Assembly: GCA_037133755.1 (NCBI GenBank)
Contig: JBAXNN010000001.1
Span: 253,029 to 317,028, forward strand
Direction of reading: 5' to 3'
Length of the DNA stretch: 64,000 bases
DNA from: F1-60-MAGs149 sp037133755
Lineage (GTDB): Bacteria; Actinomycetota; Thermoleophilia; Gaiellales; F1-60-MAGs149
Part shown: positions 50,226 to 58,590 of the stretch, piece after piece
How positions within the stretch are numbered: position 1 is the stretch's first letter
Layout of the letters: each line of letters begins with the position of its first letter
The notes under the pieces: model-generated
Database searches by the model: none
The model's input: the letters and a program-made list of their open reading frames with translations, nothing else
Told to the model about the DNA's origin: nothing
Position numbers and translations under genes: made by a program

Positions 50226-50996
50226 CTAGCCGTCGAGGCCGAGGATCAGCGACAGCGTGTCGCTCCTCAGGCCGCGGCGCAGTGTCTCGAGCGGGATGAC
50301 CTCGTCCGGCGGGATGTTGCCGAGGTTGACGTCGGGACCGAGGTGCTTGATGAACCACGCCTGCTGCGACTTCTGCGGCGCCTCGAATAGGAGGTTGGAG
50401 ACATCGAGCTCGTGGGCGATCTCGTCGATCAGACCACTGCGTACCTCACCGGTGGTGCGGAAGATGCCGGCGGTACCCGACTCGCGGGCCTCGGTGATCA
50501 CCTTCCAGGAGCCCGCGGCGAGCTCCTCCCTGATCCATTCGACCCACTGGTAGGGGGCGAAGATCTCCTCGGCGTCCTTGGAGCCAACCTCGCTGAGAAC
50601 GCGGAAGTCCTTCGCGAACAATTCGATCAGCTCGAGCTTGCGCTCGCGCGACATGTCGATCGTGCCGTCGGAGACCTCGACGCTGGTGAAGCCCTGGTCG
50701 GAGAGCCACTGGCGATAGCCGTCGATGCGGCCACGTGCCTCGGCGACCTCGAGTAGCGTGCCGCCGCAGACGACCGGAATGTCGAGTTCCTTGTAGAGAT
50801 CGAGCTTCTCGCGCAGCTTGCCGGTCACGTACGACGTGCCCCACCCGAGCTTGACGATGTCGATGTAGTCACCGCTCATCTCGATCATCGAACGGACGGC
50901 GTCGAGGCCAAGTCCCTTGTCCATCACGTGCGTGATACCGACGGTGCGGGGCTTTGCCACCCGCGGGGGAAGGCCGAGGAACTCAGCGGAATCCAT
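50226..50996 (-). CDS. comA: Phosphosulfolactate synthase (ComA) family protein
   Basis: The 256-residue TIM-barrel protein has the family motifs KPRTVGITHVMDKGLGLDAV, YIDIVKLGWGTSYV, VVCGGTLLEVA, EVSDGTIDM and LFEAPQKSQQAWFI. ComA condenses sulfite with phosphoenolpyruvate to phosphosulfolactate, the first step of one coenzyme M route; in spore formers a homologue supplies sulfolactate. No ComB/ComC is in the window, so the product's fate is unknown. It is first in a three-gene unit with two flavoproteins. The start is set by TAGGGT-N6-ATG. Confidence 0.88.
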   Translation of the reverse strand: MDSAEFLGLPPRVAKPRTVGITHVMDKGLGLDAVRSMIEMSGDYIDIVKLGWGTSYVTGKLREKLDLYKELDIPVVCGGTLLEVAEARGRIDGYRQWLSDQGFTSVEVSDGTIDMSRERKLELIELFAKDFRVLSEVGSKDAEEIFAPYQWVEWIREELAAGSWKVITEARESGTAGIFRTTGEVRSGLIDEIAHELDVSNLLFEAPQKSQQAWFIKHLGPDVNLGNIPPDEVIPLETLRRGLRSDTLSLILGLDG

Positions 50997-51002
50997 AAGG
51001 GA

Positions 51003-51008
51003 ACCCTA
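51003..51008 (-). promoter_or_regulatory. -10 hexamer TAGGGT, 6 nt before ATG (leaderless)
   Basis: Minus strand TAGGGT, TCCCTT, then the ATG at 50996. It sits in the 35-nt gap after the histidine kinase stop. Confidence 0.55.
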
Positions 51009-51031
51009 TCAGCAGTATTTGCTCAGTCGAT

Positions 51032-52366
51032 TCAGGCGGACGGCAGGCGCACGATTACGCGACAGCCGCCGGAGGGGGACTCCGTAATCTCCACCGTTCC
51101 CCCATGGGCGGCAATGTCCTGCCTGACGATCGCGAGCCCGAGGCCGGATCCAGGGCGATCCTGATGTCCCGTGCCGCGGCGGAAGCGCTCGAACATCGCC
51201 TCGCGCTGATCCGCCGGAATGCCCGTGCCGGCGTCGTCGACCACGACCTCGCCCGGCTTGACGCGCACCGTGACCGGCGAGGCGCCGTGCAGAAGCCCGT
51301 TCTCGACGAGGTTGCCGATCGCCCGTTCGAGACGCTGGGGGTCGCCGACCATCGGCGCCTCCTGCGTATCGAGCTCGATCTCGGCCTCGGGACGGCGTGA
51401 GCGCGCCCGCGCCACGACGTCGGCTACGAGGTCATCGAGGCGGAGCGCCTCAGACTGTTCGACCGGTCGGGCGCCGCGCGCGAGGTCGACGATGCTCGTG
51501 ATCATGCGAGAGACCTCATCGATCTCGCGATCGAGAGCCTGAGCGATCTGTCGACGGTCGTCGTCGGACAGGTCGGCAGTGGGGTCACCAAGCGTCTCGA
51601 CGTCGGTCCGCAGAGCGGTCAGTGGCGTGCGCAACTCGTGCGCGGCGTCGGCGACCAGCTGATCCTGGGCGGCGCGTGACTCCTCGAGACCGGCCAGAAG
51701 CTGATTCACGGCGCCGGCCACTGCCACCGACTCGGAGCCGCCCTCCTCCGGGATGCGGCTCGAGAGGTCGCGGTCGTGCGCGGCGGCCTCGACGTTGCGT
51801 GCGAGGCGGCGGAACGGCACGAGGCCGCGGTCGGCGACGATCACGCCGAGCAGGATCGCGAGCAGCATGCCGCCGGCCCCGGCCGCCAGGAGGATGTCTC
51901 GCAATTCGGACAGCGATCGCTGCACGTCTTCGACCGAGCGGCCGACCTGCAGCGCGAGCCCAGGCCGGAGCCCGACGGTGAGCGTACGAACGGGCGTGCG
52001 CTCAGCAGCGATGGTGTCGAAATGGCTGCCGCCATTCGCCGCAATCTCGGCAGCGTGGTCGGAAGGCGGCAGCGGCGTTTCACCGGTGGGCAGGCGGACG
52101 ATGTCGCCCTGGGCGTTGATCAGCTCGGTGAAGATGCCCGGGCCACCAAAGCGCCCGTTGCTGTTGCCGCCAAACGTGTCGCGGTCCGGCTCGCCGTCAG
52201 GACTCAGCGCGGCGCGGGCCTCGCGGATCGCCGCCGTACGCAACTGGTCATCAACCTGGTTGTAGAGCGAGCGTGAGACGGCCTGGTACGTGACGACGCC
52301 GCCGATGCCGAAGGCGACGATCACAGCGAGCGCCGAGGCGAGCGCGATGCGGACGCGAAGGCTCAC
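51032..52366 (-). CDS. HAMP-containing sensor histidine kinase (MprB/BaeS-like)
   Basis: The protein has 444 residues. Two membrane helices (about 8-31 and 157-178) enclose an extracytoplasmic sensor of about 125 residues with a Gly/Asn-rich patch. HAMP follows (about 180-232), then HisKA with DAAHELRTPLTAL and HATPase_c with NLVENGLLHGAS, DAGTGIP and GSGLGLAIV. All kinase boxes are intact. It overlaps its response regulator by 4 nt (ATGA). Confidence 0.94.
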   Translation of the reverse strand: MSLRVRIALASALAVIVAFGIGGVVTYQAVSRSLYNQVDDQLRTAAIREARAALSPDGEPDRDTFGGNSNGRFGGPGIFTELINAQGDIVRLPTGETPLPPSDHAAEIAANGGSHFDTIAAERTPVRTLTVGLRPGLALQVGRSVEDVQRSLSELRDILLAAGAGGMLLAILLGVIVADRGLVPFRRLARNVEAAAHDRDLSSRIPEEGGSESVAVAGAVNQLLAGLEESRAAQDQLVADAAHELRTPLTALRTDVETLGDPTADLSDDDRRQIAQALDREIDEVSRMITSIVDLARGARPVEQSEALRLDDLVADVVARARSRRPEAEIELDTQEAPMVGDPQRLERAIGNLVENGLLHGASPVTVRVKPGEVVVDDAGTGIPADQREAMFERFRRGTGHQDRPGSGLGLAIVRQDIAAHGGTVEITESPSGGCRVIVRLPSA

Positions 52367-53043
52367 GCGGGGACTCGGAGGACGTATCCGACACCGCGGA
52401 CCGTCTCCAGCACGCGCGGGCGCTCGTCGGCCTCGAGCTTGCGGCGGAGGTAGCCGACGTAGACCTCGACGCCATTCGACGAGGTCTGGGCATCCATGCC
52501 CCAGACGCGGTCGAGAATGACCTCGCGCGTGAGGACGCGTTCGGGGTTGCGCAGGAAGAGCTCGAGCAGCAGGCGCTCGGTGCGCGTCAGATCGATGGCC
52601 TCGCCGTCGCGGCTGACGGTGTGGGAGGCGAGGTCGAAACGGATGCCGGCGACGTCGAGGATCTCGTCCTGGACGCCAGGGTCGGCCAGCGAGCGGCGCG
52701 AGATCGCACGGAGGCGCGCGTCGAGCTCGACGGTGGCAAACGGCTTCACGAGGTAATCGTCGGCGCCCGCATCAAGCCCTTCGACGCGGTCGGCGACGGC
52801 ATCGCGGGCGGTCAGCATCAGGATCGGGGTGCGCACGCCGTTCTCACGAAGCGTGCGGCACACGTCGAAGCCCGAGCCATCGGGCAGGTTCACGTCGAGG
52901 ACGATCGCGTCGATCGCGTCGGTTGCACCCACGCGCCCCGCCGCAGCGGTCGCCGCCTCGACGATCTCGTGGCCGCGTGCCGTCAGGGCTCGGCGGATCG
53001 CGGAGCGGACGGCTTCGTTGTCTTCGACGATGAGGATGCGCAT
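52363..53043 (-). CDS. OmpR/PhoB-family response regulator
   Basis: From MRILIVEDNEAVRSAIRRAL the protein has 226 residues. The receiver domain has phosphoacceptor Asp in AIVLDVNLPDG, LMLTARD and DYLVKPF. The C-terminal winged helix has LTRTERLLLELFLRNPERVLTRE and VEVYVGYLRRKLE. It resembles MprA/PrrA-type actinobacterial regulators. A frame extending far upstream was rejected because the receiver begins at ATG 53043. A perfect 15-bp inverted repeat lies 12 nt before the ATG and may be its own operator. Confidence 0.95.
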   Translation of the reverse strand: MRILIVEDNEAVRSAIRRALTARGHEIVEAATAAAGRVGATDAIDAIVLDVNLPDGSGFDVCRTLRENGVRTPILMLTARDAVADRVEGLDAGADDYLVKPFATVELDARLRAISRRSLADPGVQDEILDVAGIRFDLASHTVSRDGEAIDLTRTERLLLELFLRNPERVLTREVILDRVWGMDAQTSSNGVEVYVGYLRRKLEADERPRVLETVRGVGYVLRVPA

Positions 53044-53054
53044 GGTGGTGAGCT

Positions 53055-53091
53055 GATCGGCTCCGCACGAGTATGCCGTGCGGAGCCGATC
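53055..53091. terminator. Perfect 15-bp inverted repeat between the repeat-protein gene and the response regulator
   Basis: GATCGGCTCCGCACG (53055-53069) and CGTGCGGAGCCGATC (53077-53091) pair perfectly around a 7-nt loop. It is 8 nt after the stop of the upstream minus-strand gene, so a terminator is likely. However, a CATACT hexamer lies in the loop and the response-regulator ATG is 12 nt away, so an operator role is possible. Confidence 0.65.
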
Positions 53092-53098
53092 CGTGTCA

Positions 53099-54124
53099 TC
53101 AGGCGTTGCTGTTCTCGAAGCTCTGGGGCTGGAACTGGCCGCTCTGGGAGCCGCCGCCCTGGCCCTGCTGGCCATCCATCGGCGGCGGGCCGTCAAAGCC
53201 GTGGTCGCCGTCCATGCCGCCGCCCATGCCGTGGTCGCCGTCCATGTCGGGGCCGTGGTGGCTGCCGGGACCGCCCATGCCCGGGCCGCCGATACCGATC
53301 GGCACACCGGCCTGCTGCAGGGCGGTGATCTGGTCGGCCTGCGCCTGCGTGATGGTGCCGTCCTTGACGAGCTGGGTGAGCAGGCCGCTGTCCATCGCGG
53401 CGTGGATTGCCGTCTCGGCCTCGGCCGTCTTGTTGGCGGCAATCAGGTCGTTGATCGTCTTCGCCTGGTCTGCAGTGATGATGCCGGCTGCCTGAAGGCG
53501 CTGCACCTGCTCCTGCTGGTGCGCGGCGGACTCAACGTGCTGCGGCTGCTCCTGGCCGCCGGCGGCACCCGGAGGCGGGACGCGCAGACCGACGGGGACG
53601 CCGGCCTTGACGAGTGCGGTGACCTGATCGGCCTGCTCCTGCGTGATCGTGCCCTTCTTGATCAGCGCATCGAGCTGCGTCGTCATCATCGCGGAGCGGA
53701 ATTCCTTCATCGCGCCCTGCACGTCGCCGCTCGTGATCTTCGCCTTGATCGCCGCGGCCTGATCGGCGGTGATGACGCCGGACTGCTGCAGCTGGTCGAG
53801 ACGCTGGCTCAGGCGGTCGCTCTTCATCGCCTTCAGCGCGCCGTCGACCTTCGACTGCGGGACGCCCAGCTTCTGCGCCAGGTCCTTCTCGAACTGCTCC
53901 TGCCGGTTGTCGCGGTCGTTTTCGTGGCCCTTGATCGTGTTGGCCACAACCGGCGCGGCGATCGCGCCGAGGCCGATCACGGCGGCAGCACCGCCGATGA
54001 GGGCGAGCTTCTGGTTGCGATTGAGGCGCTTGCGGCCGGTGGGTGCTGCGGCGTCGCTATCGACGGCCGGCTGCACTGCAGTGGGCTCCCAGGGCTCAGG
54101 GTTGTTGTTGCTGGTGTCAGTCAT
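53099..54124 (-). CDS. Membrane-anchored helical-repeat protein with Gly/His/Asp-rich tail
   Basis: From MTDTSNNNPEPWEP the protein has 341 residues. A short cytoplasmic part and one membrane helix (about 39-59) precede four helical repeats built on (I/V)T-xQADQ units: SGVITADQAAAIK, KGTITQEQADQVTAL, AGIITADQAKTIND and DGTITQAQADQITAL. Two are followed by QAGVP(I/V)G. The tail is GlyMetHisAsp-rich (GPDMDGDHGMGGGMDGDHG) and could bind metal ions. I recognise no named family. ATG 54124 has a CGGAG Shine-Dalgarno; TACGTT upstream is the likely -10. It precedes the two-component system in the same direction. Confidence 0.65.
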   Translation of the reverse strand: MTDTSNNNPEPWEPTAVQPAVDSDAAAPTGRKRLNRNQKLALIGGAAAVIGLGAIAAPVVANTIKGHENDRDNRQEQFEKDLAQKLGVPQSKVDGALKAMKSDRLSQRLDQLQQSGVITADQAAAIKAKITSGDVQGAMKEFRSAMMTTQLDALIKKGTITQEQADQVTALVKAGVPVGLRVPPPGAAGGQEQPQHVESAAHQQEQVQRLQAAGIITADQAKTINDLIAANKTAEAETAIHAAMDSGLLTQLVKDGTITQAQADQITALQQAGVPIGIGGPGMGGPGSHHGPDMDGDHGMGGGMDGDHGFDGPPPMDGQQGQGGGSQSGQFQPQSFENSNA

Positions 54125-54231
54125 GAGAATGCTCCGTAGGTCGAACGTACCGTGCACTGACACTGTTGCGCGCGATGATGAATAGAACCTGAGAAGCGGC
54201 ATCCGTGCTGCCGATTCGTCACACTATGGGC

Positions 54232-55428
54232 ATGCGCCGCGTGGTCATCACCGGTCTCGGGATCGTGTCCGGCTTCGGGAACGACGTCGACGGTTTCTGG
54301 GACGCGATCTTGGCGGGACGGAGTGCCGTACGCGAGCTGCAGCTGCCCGAGCTGCCCCCGCTTCCTGCCGTGACGGTCCCGGCGTTTGCTGCCGAGGACG
54401 TCGTCGGCCGTCGCGAGGTCAAGCGCATGGATCGCGTCGGCACGTTCGCTGCTGTCGCAGCCGCTGCCGCCCTTGCCGATGCGGGCGATCTCGGGCTCGA
54501 TGGGACGCGTATCGGCGCGAGTATCGCCTGCGCCCACGGTGGCGCAGCCACCCTGATGGAGGCCCACGACGCCTTTCGCGAGCGCGGCGCGGACCGCGTC
54601 AGCCCCTTCACGATTCCGCTGGCACTGTCGAACTCTCCGGTGGCGGCCGTCACGCGTCTCAACGGCCTGCACGGCCCCAGCTCCGCGCCGGCCACGGCAT
54701 GCGCCGCTGCTTCTGATGCGATTGGCTGGGCCTACGAGCGCATTTGCCTTGGGCGTGCCGATGCGATGGTCGCGGGCGGCGCTGAGGCCGCGGTGGTCCC
54801 GACGATCCTCGCGGGCTACCTCAAGCTCGGTGCGGTTGCCTCGCTTGCGCATGGTGCGGAGGGAGCTTCGCGTCCGTTCGACAGCGCGCGCGATGGCTTC
54901 GTGATGGCGGAGGGTGCCGGCGTCTTGGTGCTGGAGGAACTCGAGCATGCCCGGGCGCGTGGCGCGCGCATCTACGCCGAGGTGGTCGGCTACGGCCAGG
55001 CCTGCGATGCCGGCCATCTGACGAGCCCCGACGAGACCGGTACGGGTCCGGCGCGAGCGATCACGGCTGCGCTGGTCGACGCGGGCGTGGCACCGTCGGC
55101 CATCGGCTACATCAACGCCCACGCCACTTCCACACCGGTTGGCGATGCCGCCGAGGCGCTGGCGTTCGGGCTGGCCGGCGTCGGCGACGCACCGGTATCG
55201 TCGACCAAGGGCCAGCATGGCCACACGCTTGGCGCGGCGGGAGCGATCGAGGCGATCGCCACGCTGGCGTGCTTCGCGCGCAACCAGCTCCCGCCCAACG
55301 CCAATCTCGTCGAGCCGGATGTCGAGCTCAACCTCGTGTACGCCGCGCAGCCGACCACTGCCGAGCACGTCATGTCGACGGGCTTCGGCTTCGGCGGCCA
55401 CGACAGCGCGCTGATCTTCAGGCGCTAG
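54232..55428 (+). CDS. fabF: Beta-ketoacyl-ACP synthase II-like (FabF family)
   Basis: From MRRVVITGLGIVSGFGNDVD the protein has 398 residues. The thiolase-fold catalytic residues are Cys in SAPATACAAASDAIG, His in INAHATSTPVGD and His in KGQHGHTLGAAGAIEAIA, with the closing GFGFGGHDSALIF. It elongates acyl-ACP by decarboxylative condensation in the cytoplasm. It stands alone, without fabD, acpP or fabG, so it may serve a special pathway. CACACT lies exactly 6 nt before ATG 54232, a near match to the leaderless signal. Upstream in-frame ATG 54226 is an alternative. Confidence 0.9.
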   Translation: MRRVVITGLGIVSGFGNDVDGFWDAILAGRSAVRELQLPELPPLPAVTVPAFAAEDVVGRREVKRMDRVGTFAAVAAAAALADAGDLGLDGTRIGASIACAHGGAATLMEAHDAFRERGADRVSPFTIPLALSNSPVAAVTRLNGLHGPSSAPATACAAASDAIGWAYERICLGRADAMVAGGAEAAVVPTILAGYLKLGAVASLAHGAEGASRPFDSARDGFVMAEGAGVLVLEELEHARARGARIYAEVVGYGQACDAGHLTSPDETGTGPARAITAALVDAGVAPSAIGYINAHATSTPVGDAAEALAFGLAGVGDAPVSSTKGQHGHTLGAAGAIEAIATLACFARNQLPPNANLVEPDVELNLVYAAQPTTAEHVMSTGFGFGGHDSALIFRR

Positions 55429-55979
55429 TAGCCGCGGTCGAGGTAGCGCACGGCGAGGCCGCCGAGGCCGACGAGCATCAGCAGGGCGGCGAGTCCGCCG
55501 AGCACGATCACGGGCAGCGGCACACTCGGCTGCGACGACGAGGTATCGACGACTGCTTGCGTCTGGATCGGGCCGGTGCGCGGCTCGGCCGTAATGGTGG
55601 GCTCCACCGTCTCGGTCGGTAGGGGCGCGGTCGTCACGGGCAGCGTGTCGATCGGCGTCGTCGGCACAACGTCGGCAGTCGTGTCGACCGGCGTCACGTC
55701 GGGCTGGTTGGCCTTCTCGTCGGCGGCCTTGTCACGCGCACGCGCCGCGCGGATGGCGCCCATGATCCCCGAGTACATGCGGGCATCGGGATCGACCTGC
55801 TTGAGCGCGGAGGCGTAGCACGCCTGCGTGTGGTACTTGAGGTGCCCGCTGAAGAAGTACTCGTTGATCAGCTGCTTGCCGCAATTGGCAGCGCCGGCCG
55901 ACGGTACGGCAGCCAGCAATGCAGCCAGCAGGACTGCGACGATGGCAAGGCGGCGGAGGTGGGAAGCGCACTGCGACAC
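55425..55979 (-). CDS. Exported protein with C-terminal membrane anchor, hypothetical
   Basis: The 184-residue protein has a signal peptide (about 1-31, ending AGA) and a small domain with two Cys (ANCGKQLINEYF, HTQACYASAL) that could form a disulfide. A long Thr/Pro/Asp linker (about 92-152) and a C-terminal membrane helix (about 155-178) with a short RYLDRGY tail follow. It looks like a surface protein displayed on a PT stalk. No family was recognised. Its stop interlocks with the fabF stop at CTAG. TAGAGT lies 8 nt before its GTG. Confidence 0.6.
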   Translation of the reverse strand: MSQCASHLRRLAIVAVLLAALLAAVPSAGAANCGKQLINEYFFSGHLKYHTQACYASALKQVDPDARMYSGIMGAIRAARARDKAADEKANQPDVTPVDTTADVVPTTPIDTLPVTTAPLPTETVEPTITAEPRTGPIQTQAVVDTSSSQPSVPLPVIVLGGLAALLMLVGLGGLAVRYLDRGY

Positions 55980-55987
55980 AGCACCTC

Positions 55988-55993
55988 ACTCTA
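55988..55993 (-). promoter_or_regulatory. -10 hexamer TAGAGT, 8 nt before GTG
   Basis: Minus strand TAGAGT, GAGGTGCT, then the GTG at 55979. Confidence 0.4.
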
Positions 55994-56019
55994 GACGCGC
56001 GGCGAAACACATGTGTGAC

Positions 56020-57945
56020 TCAGTGAGCCGGCACAGGCAGCGTGTCGAGCACCACGTGCACCGACACGTCGTCGCCCGAGAGCTTGGCGGCCCACATCAG
56101 TGCCGAGCGCCCCGCGTTCTCGTCGCCCCAGGAAAACGCGAGATACGTGCCGTAGAGGAGCCAGGCCTCGTAGTTCTTCGGCTCGAGGCGAATTGCCTCC
56201 TCCAGTGCCGCGCGTGCGCCGGCGTGGTCGCCGAGCGCTTCGTACGCATCGGCTTCGGCCAGCAGCGGCGGAACGGACAGCGGGTTGTAGCGATGCGCGC
56301 TCGCGGCCTGCTGCAGCGCGGCGGTGGGGTTGTCAACGATGCGGTTCTGGCTCTCAACCGTCTGCCGCGCGCTTAGCCAGAACGGAATGGCGAAGAGCCC
56401 GGCGGTAACGAGGCCGACACAGAGCACGCCGCTGATCGCGCGCCACGGCAGAGTGATCCGCGTCTGCTGCTGGTCGGCCGGGGCGATGGCCGCGATCGCG
56501 GCGTAGACGATGATGCCCTCCGCGGCCAGGCTCCAGTCGACGTCGATGAACCCCTGCGTGAGGAAGCCGATCGCGGCCATCGCCATGACCGCAGCGCCGA
56601 TCGCATCGTCCGGGCGCGGGCGGCGGATACCCGCCACGGCCATGACGACGAGGGCGATGCCGCCGACGATGAAGGGGATGCCGCCGAGCAGGCCAACGCC
56701 GGCGAGCACCTCGAGGATCGTGTTGTGCGCCGAGTCGGTCACCTGGGTCGGGTTCTGCGTGATCTGCTCCAGCAGCCGGAACGTGCCGGCACCCCAGCCG
56801 TGCCACGGCTCCGCCTTGAAGCCATCCCACGCCGTCGCCCACCAATGGTCGCGGTAGTTCGAGCCGATGCCGACGCGTACGCCGGCCTGCCCGACTGGAC
56901 TGGTGAAGCCCGAGCGGATCGCATCGATCGTGCCGTGGATGCCGCCCGAGCGGATGATCACGGCGAGGACCATCACGACGACGCCAGCGGCGGCAATCAG
57001 GAGCGTGCGGCGGGTGGCGCGGCGCGGTGTTCCGTTCGGATCGTTGCCAGGCATTACGCGGTGGAAGACCGCGGCGATTGCGGCGCCGAGAACCGCGGCG
57101 ATGATGGTGGACACGACGAGCTGCCACCCGGCCGGTTGCACGCTCTGCTCGGGCGCGGTGAAGGCGGTCCAGCGCGCCGCCTGAAAGCCGAGAGCGATCG
57201 CGGGGATGAGCGCGACGAGGCCGGCAAGGCGCATGCGGGGTGGCGTCGGCAGGACGAGCAGGAGGATCACGATGCCGATCGCCGTCAGCCCGAGGCCCGA
57301 GCGGGACGAGGTGAGCACGAGTGCGAGGGCATTGACGGCGGCGACGGCGCCACCGACCGCGCGTAACCGCGCATCGCGATGCGCCGCGAGCGCGAGGCCG
57401 CCAAAGACACCCGCCAACGCGAGCACCGCCAGGGCATTGGGCAGCGTCAGCGTGCCCGACAGACGCGGGCTCAGCTGGACACCTGTCGTCGCCGAGAAGG
57501 AACGCGCGATCAGTGCCCACGCGGAGGCGGTGGTGGCAACGGCCGTCAGGCCCGTTGCGAAGACCACGCCGGGGCGCCGGAGTGCGGGGCCAAGAAGAAG
57601 TCCCAGCGCGAGCGCACCGAGATAGCCCGAGGCGAGAATCGCGGTCGAGACCGACTGCGACGCCGACAGCGACCAGAAGCCCGACAGCGCGGCGACGATC
57701 GCGAACAGCGCAAGACCCGCGGCCGCGACGAGCGTGGCGCGGTTGGGCAGTGCGAATGGCCAGCGGCCCACGGCCATCAATCCGAGCACGACGGCGGCCG
57801 GTAGCGCCGTGCTGGCCGAGATCAACTCAGCGGCACCCGGGGCGATGCCACCCGCTCCGAAGAACACGCCCCACAGCGCGAGGACCACAGCGGGTGCCGC
57901 CAGCAGCGCAGCGGCGGTCGGGCTCAGGCGGGGAAGCGGACGCAC
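56020..57945 (-). CDS. O-antigen ligase/polymerase-like membrane protein with TPR tail
   Basis: The 641-residue protein has about a dozen membrane helices. A large extracytoplasmic loop (about 330-395) contains GFTSPVGQAGVRVGIGSNYR and WHGWGAGTFRLLEQI, the O-antigen-ligase (Wzy_C) pattern with HN in DSAHNTILEVLAG. A C-terminal TPR-type region (about 535-640: DAYEALGDHAGARAALEEAI) follows. Members transfer or polymerise lipid-linked glycans outside the membrane. The GTG start is fixed by TACCAT-N6. Confidence 0.85.
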   Translation of the reverse strand: MRPLPRLSPTAAALLAAPAVVLALWGVFFGAGGIAPGAAELISASTALPAAVVLGLMAVGRWPFALPNRATLVAAAGLALFAIVAALSGFWSLSASQSVSTAILASGYLGALALGLLLGPALRRPGVVFATGLTAVATTASAWALIARSFSATTGVQLSPRLSGTLTLPNALAVLALAGVFGGLALAAHRDARLRAVGGAVAAVNALALVLTSSRSGLGLTAIGIVILLLVLPTPPRMRLAGLVALIPAIALGFQAARWTAFTAPEQSVQPAGWQLVVSTIIAAVLGAAIAAVFHRVMPGNDPNGTPRRATRRTLLIAAAGVVVMVLAVIIRSGGIHGTIDAIRSGFTSPVGQAGVRVGIGSNYRDHWWATAWDGFKAEPWHGWGAGTFRLLEQITQNPTQVTDSAHNTILEVLAGVGLLGGIPFIVGGIALVVMAVAGIRRPRPDDAIGAAVMAMAAIGFLTQGFIDVDWSLAAEGIIVYAAIAAIAPADQQQTRITLPWRAISGVLCVGLVTAGLFAIPFWLSARQTVESQNRIVDNPTAALQQAASAHRYNPLSVPPLLAEADAYEALGDHAGARAALEEAIRLEPKNYEAWLLYGTYLAFSWGDENAGRSALMWAAKLSGDDVSVHVVLDTLPVPAH

Positions 57946-57951
57946 TCCTTG

Positions 57952-57957
57952 ATGGTA
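57952..57957 (-). promoter_or_regulatory. -10 hexamer TACCAT, 6 nt before GTG (leaderless)
   Basis: Minus strand TACCAT, CAAGGA, then the GTG at 57945. Confidence 0.55.
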
Positions 57958-57979
57958 CGTGCCGAAGCGCCGAGGGCGG

Positions 57980-58510
57980 TCAGTGGCTGGTGAGCGGGTC
58001 CGCGACGATCATCAGCAGACGCGCACCGGCGAGCTGGTCCTTGCGGACGCCGTCCATCGGCTGGGCGACGGCGTTATCGAGGTGCATCCGCTTGATCAGG
58101 TCGTTGGCGGCCGACTTGCCGGCCGGGTCGTTGCCCTTGTACATGACGTACGTGCGCATGTAGCTGTGGTCGGGCGCATCGCCGACGCTGACGATCGGGT
58201 ACTTCTTGAGCATCAGCTGGCGGGCGGCCTCAGCAGCGGTGCCGTCGGCGCCCACGCCATTCCAGACCACCAGGGGCGTCTGCGTCACGGGCGGTGCGGG
58301 CACAGCGACCTCGGCCTTGGCCTCAGGTGCCGCCGCCGAGCCGTGCGTGAGCTTGCCGACGAGCGAGAACCCGAGCCACACCACAACGGCCGCCAGGATC
58401 AGGCCGCCGGCGACCATGCCCCAGAGGGCAAAGCGCTCGGCAAAGCGCCGTCGGCGGACGGCAACCCACGCGCCGGTATCGAGGAGGAAGGGATTCTCTG
58501 CTGCAGCCAT
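57980..58510 (-). CDS. LytR_C domain membrane protein
   Basis: The 176-residue protein has one membrane helix (about 29-53) and an extracytoplasmic LytR_C domain (about 78-170: PLVVWNGVGADGTAAEAARQLM, YPIVSVGDAPDHSYMRTYVMYK). Such domains often follow LCP wall-polymer ligases but also occur alone, as here; their exact role is unresolved. An AGAAGG sequence lies 12 nt before the ATG, so this gene appears to have a short leader. It lies between two polysaccharide/wall-related loci. Confidence 0.78.
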   Translation of the reverse strand: MAAAENPFLLDTGAWVAVRRRRFAERFALWGMVAGGLILAAVVVWLGFSLVGKLTHGSAAAPEAKAEVAVPAPPVTQTPLVVWNGVGADGTAAEAARQLMLKKYPIVSVGDAPDHSYMRTYVMYKGNDPAGKSAANDLIKRMHLDNAVAQPMDGVRKDQLAGARLLMIVADPLTSH

Positions 58511-58578
58511 ATCGGGGGGTGCCTTCTCCGCTCTCCCCGGCGTTCCTGCCGACGTACGCCCGAAAGGGCCCTCCGGAC

Positions 58579-58584
58579 TACTCT
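58579..58584 (+). promoter_or_regulatory. -10 hexamer TACTCT, 6 nt before ATG (leaderless)
   Basis: TACTCT, TGTTAC, then the ATG at 58591. It places the tmk start 72 nt inside a longer open frame. Confidence 0.6.
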
Positions 58585-58590
58585 TGTTAC

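Noticed and set aside
47657..50299. Long plus-strand open frame opposite the ACT and flavoprotein genes
   Set aside because: FAD-binding motifs on the minus strand settle the coding strand; the plus frame shows no family signature.
50226..50996. Coenzyme M biosynthesis locus
   Set aside because: Only the ComA-type gene is present and no ComB, ComC, ComDE or CoM-dependent enzyme is visible. I therefore keep only the family assignment.
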